A DNA stretch of 64,000 bases from Dioscorea cayenensis subsp. rotundata (lineage: Eukaryota; Streptophyta; Magnoliopsida; Dioscoreales; Dioscoreaceae), in the NCBI RefSeq assembly GCF_009730915.1, contig NC_052471.1:28802185-28866184 (forward strand), read 5' to 3'. The notes under the pieces are model-generated. The model was not told the DNA's origin. It worked only from the letters and a program-made list of their open reading frames with translations, and did not search any database. Both the position numbers and the translations under genes were made by a program. Shown here piece by piece: positions 35,006-45,700 of the stretch; within the stretch, counting starts at the first letter, position 1, and each line of letters starts with the position of its first letter.

Positions 35006-36137
35006 CAAGGGTTTAATAACCGGACAGGTTGGCGAACCGGTTCGCGGTTCAACCGATCCAACCAGTTCTACCGGCCGATTCAATAATTTCCATTTTCTAA
35101 TTTTTTTAAAATAAATAAAAATTATAAAAATCCAAAAAAATCAGAAAAAATAAATGGGGAAAATAGAAATTTAATAAATATATCTATGAAATTATAATTT
35201 TATTATTTTTACAAACTCATTTGCCAAGTATTTTTATTTCCGAAGAAAGCTATAAAGACATTGTTTTGTTTCTTGATTTATGTTTATATAGAAAAAAAAA
35301 TAGAGAAAAATATTAATTTTAATAAAAGTTTGATCCTATTCTACTCGAATTAAAAATTTAAATTTAAGTTTAAATAAAATTTGATTTTTTATGAATAATG
35401 ATCGTTGTTTATTAATATAAAAAAAAAGAAATTTTAATTAAAAGTTAGAACTTATCCCTCGTATAAAAAAAATTATTAAATTATTAAAAATTATTCTAAT
35501 TGATAATGATATTGAAAGAAAAAAATATTTTTAGAAAATATATATATAAAAGTTTTTTTTTACAAGAGAACAGATGCACTCAAAAGCTCTCCTAAATCGT
35601 CGAGGGCGTGTATGCAAGCCCTGTGGAGCAAATGGTGGTGGGGCCCGTGCACACATGGGCGTTGGGACCACCCACACACAACCATCGCTCACATCTCCCA
35701 GAAATGTGCCCTCAGCCGAGAATCGAACTCTCATCACTCAAACGAAGAAACTTTTATCGCTGACCAGTATATAAAAAGCTTTTGACCTGGATATAAAGAT
35801 AAAAGAAATATAATTTAAATTTTTTTAAATAAAAAAATTATAAGATGGGGGTCCAATGTGCATTTCCTTCTTAGGTGGTGGGACCCGAGGGAGAGAATGG
35901 ATGCTCATGATCTATCCATCCATGTGCATGTGCATCTTCTTTCCTTAATGGTGGGACTAAGAAGGGGGGATTGTTTTTTCATATAAAAAAAATCATGATA
36001 AACCGGTCCAATCGAACTGGTTCCCGGTTCATAACAGGTTCAATCAAGACCCGATTCAAATTATATAAGTGAACTAGAATGGCGGCCAGTTCACTGTTGA
36101 CCCGGTTGAACCGGCCAGTCCGATTTTTAAAACCTTA
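35006..36137. mobile_element. Non-autonomous hAT MITE (1132 bp) with exact 8-bp TSD and a SINE inside
   Basis: Ends CAAGGGTTTAATAACCGGAC and, inverted, TAAGGTTTTAAAAATCGGAC (16/20). An exact 8-bp duplication TAAATAAC flanks it (34998-35005 and 36138-36145). Both ends carry repeated CCGGTT/AACCGG words, as expected for subterminal transposase sites. The AT-rich interior contains a SINE (35555-35775), so the true MITE core is about 0.9 kb. The terminus resembles that of the hAT transposon at 9683-14020. Confidence 0.92.
35555..35775 (-). mobile_element. tRNA-derived SINE nested in a hAT MITE
   Basis: Read on the - strand: A-box TGGTCAGCGATAAAAG, then B-box GAGTTCGATTCTC about 30 nt later, the spacing of a tRNA promoter. 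A GC-rich tRNA-unrelated body follows, and the 3' end TTGTAAAAAAAAAC runs into A/T. This sharply GC-richer block stands out from its AT-rich host element. Open frames across it on both strands are artefacts. Confidence 0.8.
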
Positions 36138-36193
36138 TAAATAACTACTTCCAAGTGATAAACTCAACTTGCCTTGCCAAAATATAGATGAAA

Positions 36194-36629
36194 GGGCTTA
36201 TTTCCCAATATAACCCTCCTTTTTATTTTAATTGTCAAAATAGCTTCACTTAAAATTTATTCACTAACATGGTTTCCAAACATCACATCAAGCTTAGTCA
36301 TCATTTTGTTAATATGTGGATTTTTAAAAATACTAAGATATTGGTTTTTTTGGTGGACACCCTTCTCTTTAAAAAATCAAACAAATAAATAATTTTGTTT
36401 ATTAAACAATTTTTTAAAAGTTATTTTTTTCAATCACATCTATTTAGGAAAAATATCTTGCTGTTATTATTATTCTTATTATTATTTATACATTTTCTTG
36501 GTTTTTTAAGCCATTTTTTAAAATTATTATTATTATCATATTATTTTTTAAATAATCACAAAAAGTCAAAATTTTTAAATCTATTTAAGTTATTTTTTAT
36601 TAAAAAAATTTAAATGGTAATTATTTTGA

Positions 36630-36683
<54 letters not shown>

Positions 36684-36878
36684 TTGGTTGAATAACTTGT
36701 TTATAATTTAAACATCAATAATTATATTCAAGTACAAAAAAAAAGATAGTCAAATAGATCCATAACTTATTTTACATTACATATTTTTACCATGTGTTGG
36801 ACAAGTAGTTTTATAATGTCTGGTTGTTTACATAAAAAACATAAATTATGCCTAGTAGAAATAGAATTTTTATCCATG

Positions 36879-36915
<37 letters not shown>

Positions 36916-37364
36916 ATTTATATATATCTACGTCTGAATTTTGGTCAGTTTAAGATATGTCGTTCTACAGGTGAACCATCTTTAATCCGAGGTTGCTAAA
37001 ACAAATAGTTTTAAACAAATAAGTTTAAAAAAAACATGTAAACAATTCGTATTTTAATAATAATAATAATAATCATATTTTTCCAAAATAAATGCAATTT
37101 AAAAGAAATATAATTTTTTTAAAAATTAATGATAACTTAAAAATTATTTCAAAAGACAAAAAATATTTTATTTTTGTGATTTTTTAAAAAAAAGGGTGTT
37201 AATGAGAAAAATGTCAATATATTAGTATTTTTTAAAGGTTCAAACATCACCTTGGAGATGATTAGGTTTGATGTGATGTTTTGAAACTCATGTTGATAAA
37301 TAAATTTTACTTGAGATTATTTTGACAATTAAAAAAATGAGAGTGTTATATTGAGAAAAAACCC
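36194..37364. mobile_element. Mutator-like long-TIR element (1171 bp) with exact 9-bp TSD
   Basis: Terminal inverted repeats of roughly 190 bp: the left reads GGGCTTATTTCCCAATATAA, the inverted right reads GGGTTTTTTCTCAATATAAC, and similarity continues through TTAATTGTCAAAATA and AACATCACATCAA. An exact 9-bp duplication TAGATGAAA flanks it (36185-36193 and 37365-37373); long TIRs plus a 9-bp TSD indicate Mutator/MULE. The interior is AT-rich with a (TTA)n at 36631-36682 and (TA)n at 36876-36925. No transposase is seen. Confidence 0.9.
36631..36682. repeat. (TTA)n microsatellite
   Basis: About 17 uninterrupted TTA units inside the Mutator-like element. Confidence 0.95.
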
Positions 37365-37373
37365 TAGATGAAA

Positions 37374-38732
37374 TCTTCTTTCTTGTCAAACATAGCCCGC
37401 AAGTATTGCTTGCTCTTCAATTGATACCATCCTTACCTTCTATACCTCTTCCAAAGATGTCCCTTTATTCAATAGTCTTAGGATCACATATAGCTTCTTC
37501 AAGTTGACACATTACCAAGTCTTGTCATCTGCAACACGTCATCATAGTTGTCACGTAATCACATTGCTTGTCGTCATAAATCTTCAACATAACAAATTAT
37601 CAAATAATGTCAATTTTGTGTTTATGCATTAATAATGTCAAAAGTCCTCGACGGAGGGAGTGAACTTGCAACTCAATTTCCATGTCAATTGGATGAAAAA
37701 GCAATGGCAGATTATTGTTGTCTTTATGCATACACCCCTGATTGTATATGTTTTGTTGAATTTATAAAAAAAATTAAAAAAAAATCTTACAGTTTTGTTT
37801 ACATTGAACCAAACAATCTTCAATTTACATCAATTAATCAACACTGAAAACATTCCATGTGATGATAATACTGTTATTTCCAACTTGAAAAAAAAAAATC
37901 AAGTCCCAATAGTACCAAGCTCACTGAAAAAAGGGCAGAAAAAAGATTCCATTTTTTGTGAAAGGAGCCGAAAGCGTTTAAAAAATGAAAGTAAAATAAT
38001 TATTTATTTTAAAAAAGAAAGCTTTCTTTCGGTGTCCCTGAATAAAAGTCAAACTTTCTGAAATTTCTTATTATAAACTTTCTGCTGCTTTTTGCCCCTA
38101 AATATATGTCAAACTTTCCATCATTTCTTTGAAGTTAAAAGATTTTTCTTTTCTGAAAAATCATAAAATCTAATTTTATAAATTTATATATGTTTATTTT
38201 AATATTAACTCGATTTTCATTTAATATTCAGTAAATGAAACAAAAAGAAGTAAAGGAAGTAAAACTAGACTTAGATAAATGGTAGAGTAAATTAATCATG
38301 TTTACAAGTATTTATTCAACAAAAATAGCTTTCAAAGTCAGAAGTAGAATATCTCATTTTTCTGTTTTGACTTCCGTAATTTTCTTTTATAAAGTAGGGC
38401 TTCAATAAAATTAATTAAAATATCAAAATCCCAATTCTAAGCCTATTCAAAACCATTTTTTAATTATTTTAAAAAAATCATATGTATAAATATATATACT
38501 AAAAAGTAAAAAAAAAAATACTCTTTATTAATTTTTTTACTTATCTATTTTAATGTTATTGAACAACTAAAATGATAGTATTTTCTTTTTTTTTTGGATG
38601 GGTTCTTCTTTGGTGATAATATTGCCAAGAGATTTAAGAGAAAAGAATGAGTAAAAGAAAAATGAAAAATGGAAAAGAAACTTTAAAACCACCTCAGCCT
38701 CCACTTCTTTAAAAAAAAAAAAGCCTTCTACC
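37374..38732. other. AT-rich intergenic DNA, no gene seen
   Basis: Open frames at 37635-38061 are Lys/Ile/Asn-rich translations of AT-rich DNA without a domain. No RNA gene is recognised. Confidence 0.55.
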
Positions 38733-39311
38733 TAGGGGTGGCAAAAATTCGGGTCCGGACAAAACCGGGTCCCGGACAACTACTAATATAAATAGAAAAA
38801 CTTGTGTCCCGGACCCTGCCGGTTTTAAATCCGGACAAACTTAGATGTCCAAACCCGGTTTATTTTAAAACCCGGGTTGTCCGGATGTCCAAATTTTTTT
38901 CCGAATTCTATAAGTTTATTTTTAAGTTCGCTCAAATATTAAATTATACAAAAAAATAATTTAATTCACATTAAATGTAAAAAAACATTAATAATCCAAA
39001 AACTCAACTCAAATTATAGAAAAAAATCTAAGTCTTAATAGAAAAAAACAATAGATGTTTAAAGTTTTTTTAGAAGAATGGGACTTAAAAACAAATGGGC
39101 ATAAGGTTGTAGGGCTTTTTAAAGTTTTAGGGGTTAAAAGGGCCCGGTTGTCCGAATTTCTATGTCCGGACCCGGCCCGGATTTAAATCCGGACAACTAA
39201 AAGCTCATGTCCGGACCCGGCCCGCATTTGCAAACCTTATGTCCAAACCCTTTTTATTCCGGGCCGGACAAAACCGGGCCTGCGGGTCCAGACAGATTAT
39301 TGCCACCCCTA
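38733..39311. mobile_element. Non-autonomous hAT MITE (579 bp) with exact 8-bp TSD
   Basis: Ends TAGGGGTGGCAA and TTGCCACCCCTA are perfect 12-bp inverted repeats. An exact 8-bp duplication CTTCTACC flanks it (38725-38732 and 39312-39319). Repeated GTCCGGAC/CCGGACA/CCCGG words crowd both ends (38750-38890 and 39140-39295). It belongs to the same terminus class as the MITE at 5480. Confidence 0.95.
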
Positions 39312-39319
39312 CTTCTACC

Positions 39320-40613
39320 TAAACATTAAAAATGCATTCATCTCAAAAAGAAGTGGAGAAAACTCAGGAAAATAGTCAGCAGTCTTTCTTTTTATTCCTG
39401 GTGTTCTTTTATTCTGAAAAAGAAAAGTGTGATTTTGAATTCAGATAAAAATGAATTGTGTATTAAATTTTTGGAAGTAAAATAATTCTATAAAAATTAA
39501 CTTCTTACCACTTTTAATATTTTCTTGAACTCATAAAAATCTACCCAACACCAGAATTGTTTAATTTTATTCTCATTTTCTAACAAATAAACACTAGAAA
39601 TGATATCACTTTTTCACTTCGGAGAAACTACCACTTCTCCCCACCTCTCAATTTTCTCCATTTTTTTCAAAATGAATGGTTTGTCATCTAAATGAAAATT
39701 TGTATATATGGATAAATCATTGACACTCTCTCAATTGTTAGTTGAGCTACGGTAATAAAATAAATAAATAAATAAATAAACATACATGTTTGAAAAGTCA
39801 TATTGTTAAAAAAAAACTCAACTAATGTCTTAATAGTATAATTTTATTATATATATACAGCGTGATTTTTAATTTTTAACACAAAACAAACTTATGACAT
39901 GTAGAATAAGAGTGTGTTGTTTATCCCATTTTTTACTATATATACATAAACTGTAAATAATCGAATAAACTTATTTACTCTGAAGAAGTCCTCTTGATTC
40001 ATTTGAACTATTTAATTAGGTAATTGAACCGTCAAAGCATTTAATGTTATCATTCTATTATTCATTTTAATAACTCGAAAGTTTGATTTTTAACAATTTA
40101 AATTCTTAAATAAATATTAAATCAATTAATACTTAACTCATAAAATAAATATGATAGGACTTATGTTAAAATAAAATAAAATAAATTAACAATAGGGTTC
40201 ATCCAAAAAAAATAGAGACTTGAGTTATTTAAACAAGTAGTTTTAAGTTAAAATTTTTATACATATAACAAAAATCAGCCAGATAAATCAAACTTCTTAT
40301 AAAGTTTTCAATACTTAATTTGATTTAAAAATAGAGTTTATAAAAAAAACGGTGGTAAAACACAAAATAATAAAATAATAAATTAAGAAATATTATATAA
40401 TATATTTTTTTAATTTTTAGAAAATGAGAATTATTTGCTTCTCACTTGGAAATGGAATGCCCTTCAGAAAGAAACAAAACTATGGGGACAAAACCAACAG
40501 GCAATAAGTTAAAACTCTGCCTAAAAAGGGACAAAATAAGCATAAGAAGGCTATACGCCATCACACTGCATCATCCACCATTCATTTATGATCATACGGT
40601 GAATGACAATACC
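39320..40613. other. AT-rich intergenic DNA, no gene seen
   Basis: Short (AAAT)n runs at about 39757-39780. The 86-residue open frame at 40446-40706 has no recognisable domain and overlaps a hairpin of regulatory type, so I do not call it a gene. Confidence 0.5.
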
Positions 40614-40654
40614 GGGTCCCACAGTACTATATTCAGTACAAAGTGGGACCCACA
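40614..40654. promoter_or_regulatory. Inverted pair of TCP-type sites in a hairpin
   Basis: GGGTCCCAC (40614-40622) and GTGGGACCC (40643-40651) are exact inverted complements. The second extends to GTGGGACCCAC. Inside, GTACT and AGTAC also pair. GGNCCCAC/GTGGGNCC is the known class I TCP-factor consensus. A TATAAATAAATA stretch lies about 50 bp further on (40701). No gene is recognised directly downstream, so the target is unknown. Confidence 0.45.
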
Positions 40655-41690
40655 ACTCCGACATGAGTCAGACTCACCGGCGCGAAGATTCTCTCTGATA
40701 ATATAAATAAATAAATAAATAATGTTTTGTTTGTCAGTGACACCCTTATAAATTTCTAAATTACAAACAGACCCTCCATTTTGTAAAAAAAAAGCAGAAG
40801 GAATTTTAACTTCATATATTTATAACATCTTGAAATTACAGATATTGTTATAAATACGGTAGAAACAGTTGATAATTGCTGTAAAAAATGATGGTATTGT
40901 AGAACGTGACGTTACTGTAGTAAACATCCATAATTTATTATTATAACTGTACATATATAGTAGCCGCATCCGTTAGTATTTTTCACTTACTAATATATTT
41001 TAAAATATTGGATTGAATTAAATTTGATCGTCTATTATTTTTTTGAGTGACTATAAATATCCCTCATTTGTTATAAATAATATAAAAATAAAATAAAAAA
41101 CAAACAAATAAAATATAAGTAAAGTGTTCAATATACATTTTCTTTCTCTTTATTTTTATATTATTCATATTTATTTTTTAAACTTATTATAAGTTCAGAA
41201 AAATTTATATACATAATTATATTGAGGATGAGCTATTAGTTGTATTTATAATAAATATATATATATTTTAAAAATTATCACTTTATATATAAACTCCTAA
41301 AAAATTAAATTATTACTGTTTATTATACTTGATGTTTATAAAATTTGTTGTACAACTATTTGATTGGGAATGAATAACGATTTGGGAACGTTCATGAATA
41401 ACGAATATACGACCATTCTCAAATTACCGTTTCTCTCTCGCTATATATATATATTTGAATAGAAATCCCAATTACATATCAAATTAATGCTAGTTATCGA
41501 CATATTCATCAAATTAAATAATATAGGGTTCTGTTTGTAATTCAACTTTATTAAATAAAAATTTTAAAATAAAATAAAATAAAACAGTTTTACAAGGGTA
41601 TATATACGCAGAAAAGAAAACATTCTCAATCCCCAAAGCATCTCAGCCGTTCATATTTTCACTGTTGATGGATCTGACGGTTATAATTAC
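40655..41690. other. AT-rich intergenic DNA upstream of the OTU gene
   Basis: No gene is seen. A (TA)n run lies at about 41441-41452. Confidence 0.5.
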
Positions 41691-42762
41691 CTAAAGATCA
41701 GAATCTAAAAATTAACGGTCGATGATGAAGGAGTGCCGTGAGATTCCTCTTCGCATCGCGGTTATCTCTCTCTCACTCGTTGTTGATGCTTTGTGGCGTC
41801 TCGAAGCCGCGCTCTTTCTCTCTCGCTTGTAGTCCAAGAATTTCGATCGAAGGGTAGCTCCTGATCGTGGTCTTGCTGTTCTTGCTGATAGATTTGGTAC
41901 TGAATGAGTTATTGTTTCAATTGACGGATGATTCGAGGATTTTTTTTTTCCATTGTTTCTTTTGTTGAATTTGGTGTTTCTTTGGTTTTGACGTTTTGGT
42001 TTGGATTTTGGTGATTTTGCTTGTTTTTATTGCTTTATTCTTTGAGTTGTGATGCTTCTGTTTGTTCAAGAAGCGATCGGACTGGGGAATGTGATTGATT
42101 GGTCTTTTGGGTGAAATCTTGATTTTTTTTTGGCTGATTTTGTGATTTGGATCGTCTGATATTGTGTTTATGAGCTGTTGGATGGTTTGTTTGTTATAAA
42201 GTTCTAGTTTTTATACATTTCTGTGTTTAGGGACACTTAAAATTAGTTGTTTTTATAAGGTTTTGTAAGCGGTGATCTATGACCTTGGAACTGGTTGCTT
42301 TTGTTGATTTCTTTATTCTATCTAACTATCTGCTTCATCACTAAAAGCTAAAAGAAAAATTCTAGCTTTCTTATGTTGGACTTTGGGAATATTCTAATCA
42401 GTAGTTCTTATGATTTATTTGTTATGAAAGTCGTAATTTTTATGCATTTCTGATGTTAGGGATATGATTTTATAAGGTTCACATTGCTGTGATCTTTGAT
42501 CTTGGCGCTTGGCTTTATTTTTATTTTTATTTTTATTTTTGATAACGAATAGGTGAATGGTTTGCTGATTTGTTTATTCTATCTAACCATCTATTTCATC
42601 ACTAAAAAGAAAGAGAAAATTTCTAGCTTTCATATGTTTGGACTTTAGGAATATTCTAATTATTAATTTTTATGAATGCTTCTATGTAAATCTGTGAGGG
42701 TTGATATTTTGTAGTTTGTGTTCTGCCTGCAATATGTTGTGAGCAGGTAACATCTGAAGCTG
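41640..42762 (+). promoter_or_regulatory. Promoter, 5' UTR exon and leader intron of the OTU gene
   Basis: The proximal promoter (41640-41740) has several AACGG/CCGTT words: CTCAGCCGTTCAT, CTGACGGTTAT and TTAACGGTCG. A CT-rich tract (41766-41830) is typical of plant leaders. A non-coding first exon probably ends at about 41853 with donor GGTAGCTCC. The intron would run to acceptor TGAGCAG at 42746, leaving GTAACATCTGAAGCTG before the ATG at 42763. The AACGG words recur upstream of the PUM gene. Exon 1 limits are estimates. Confidence 0.55.
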
Positions 42763-45700
42763 ATGACTACGTATGAACAAGATCCTGATGTTCTTCAATG
42801 GGGCCTTGATCTTCTTCAAGGAGATCAATATGCAAACAATGGTTATTGTGGAATCAATGCATTGGATGGTGATGCCTATTATGGAGGAGGTTATTCCATA
42901 GAAGGTAATTTGTAGCAGACTGTTTTTCTATTTAGAATGATGAGATTATTGCATTTTTTCTTCATGAAGAATTTTCGCGACTTGTTGTTGCAGAGGTATC
43001 TGGACTTTCACATGCAGATGAAGAACATAGGCAAGCATCTGTTCTTGCACAAGATTGGTTTGGTCCTCCAGTTAGGAATTTTCTCTCAGGTAATCTGATG
43101 GAGACTGCTTCTGCTTGTCTATTTAGCACACTATAATGCTTCTTTCCTATGCTGGTTTTTGTATTTAGCATGTGTTTTGTTCATTAATGGAATGAAGGTG
43201 GTGATGAAGAGGAAGATGATAGGGAAGCCTCCAGTTCATGTTCAAGCCCTGGAGAGAAATTATATGATGTGGAATGGCCTTTAGAGCTTACAGATGATCT
43301 TTCAGTTGATGGTGAAGTAGGCAAGAGGTTAAACCAGATGGTCCCTATACCAGTAAGTCTAAGGACACTTCTGAAGTCCCAAATAATGTAATTGAACATA
43401 ATTTTTTTATTTTTTATTTTTTTTCAAAGGGCACTGTCAGTAGTGTATGATTTAGGCTACTAGATGCTCTCGATAGCGTTTTGAGTTTAGAGTGCATAAT
43501 AATAATATATTTGCTAATAGTTAATCATTCAATCTGAAATAATAACCTTGTGTCTTGTCATATTCAGGCTTTGGGCTATAAATACAAATTGTGTTAGTCG
43601 AGTTTCAACATTAAATCAGTTATTGACACTTGGAAGGATGTAGAGCTGGTTAAGGATGACAATTTTTATGGATTTGGTGGATCCCTAATTTACCCGAGCT
43701 TGATCGGACCAATTTAATCTGTTAGGGTTTGGGATGGATTTGGTATTTAAAATTAAAACCCGAACGGATTTAGGATAAATTTGAAATTTGACCCTTGGGT
43801 ACCCAATACCCAGACCGTTTGTGTGTACATTTATCCATATATATGTGTGTTATATATATACACATATATATAATTTGAATGTTTACGTAAGTTTAATTAT
43901 TATTTGATAATCTTTAACCCTAGTCAACTACCAAAATTTAAATAACTTCAATTTTTTTCCCTAATTTTATAGTATTTGTTGTAATTTTTTAATTTTAATT
44001 TTCTTGTATGTAAAGTCAAAGAACAAACATACTTCTCATGAAAGAACATCGTAGTACGCTTCAATCTTTCCCATTTTTCTATATTTTTTATTAGTTTACT
44101 CAAAAAATATTTTATTATATTTTTAAAGATCATTTTAGTTATTAAACTTACCATTATATAGAATAAGCTTGTATTAAATTTTAAAGATGAATGATTTTTT
44201 TTTTCTGTTTAAGACATTCAACTAGTCTAGGTCCTTAGGATGGATTTAGAATAGGAAAGGCCTGGGGATTTAGACAGAGAATATAAATGGGTTTGGGATG
44301 TCTTTGGGTTTGAAAAATTTTGTGAAAAATTTTGACGGCTTTGGGTTTGGAAATTGTGTTTTTTAAGAGTACTCGTGACACTGCCATTTCTAGAGCTCAT
44401 CAGCCATTTTTTTAATTCTGAGTTTATCCATCAACCTCTGGATCTCTGCCACCATGTTTAGCCTTGGCCTCCAATGAAAATGTTGTTATGCCTTGTCTAC
44501 CTACCATTTTAATTGCAACTACATGCATGTGGTAGGCTATACTATGTGCATCTCTTTTTGTAGGTTGGGACTTGAGAAACATGCACATGTTGTGGTCCTT
44601 GAGTCTCTGCTTTAACAATTTGAACTCTTACATATGATGGCTTTATCCTTTGTAGCTTCTCTGGTCATGTTGCATTGACTAATCCGACTTTGCCTTGTGG
44701 AACACAATGCATATCCTTTAGAATGCATCTGATCGATTTAATAATTGTTCTAGCAATATTCCTGGTTAACATTGAGTTAAAAAATCATTTTCCTGCTGGA
44801 GTAGTGTGGTCTTTTTGAACTAATTAAATTTTTGGTTTATGCAGCATGTTCCGCGAATTAATGGAGACATCCCTTCCATTGATGAAGCCACATCAGACCA
44901 TCAAAGGCTTATAGACAGGTATAGTTTCTGGGCATTCATCTCTAACTGAGCACTTTAATAAGGGTTTAAAAGAATAAGGTGCCATAAACCTTTTAATGAG
45001 GTAAAATACAAATGATGATGATGCAGTTATGTACTTATGAAAATTTAAAGGGCTTTTTTTGATCCAAAACCTTGTTGTTATAAGTAAGACCTGAGACCTC
45101 TCAATTTCATGTGGCTAAACACTTAAGAATCTTGTAGAAGGCACTAGTATGATTGTTATTCCATGGCTAGTTTTTTTCTATAACCACTAAATTTTGAGTT
45201 CTACATTTTCTAATAATGCTTGAGTTCCAACATGTTTTATTCGCTTTATCTGTTCTGTTCTTATATTGATGTTTTCTTACGGTATGAGCATGAGGGATTT
45301 TCAGTAGAATGCTGCCCTGTGCATGTTCTGCATTTAATAAGTATATTTGGTGCAAAAAAAAAAAAAATTCTTTTTTCTTTTTTTTGTAAATGGTGGTGAG
45401 CATGTTGTACATGTTTCAGGCTGCGATTGTATGATTTGGTTGAACTCAAGGTTCAAGGAGATGGTAACTGTCAGGTTAGTTTTCTAAGGCTCGTTTCCAT
45501 ATCTCTACATTTCTTCCTCCTGTAGCATTCCTCTTATAGGGGGGTGTTTGTTTGGTAGCATTTAAAACTCCTTATAGTTGAAATTACAAAATTTCTTGAA
45601 GTAAGTTGTTTGGTTAGGTGGATTTAAAAAAGCAACTGGAGTTGCAAATTCTCTTTAGTTGGATCAGTATTTGGATTTTCAATTAAAATTATTTTTTAAA

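Noticed and set aside
35531..35774. Open frames on both strands at 35531-35774
   Set aside because: GC-rich body of a SINE; no protein domain.
40446..40706. 86-residue open frame as a possible small gene
   Set aside because: No domain, no convincing promoter-start relation, and it overlaps a hairpin.
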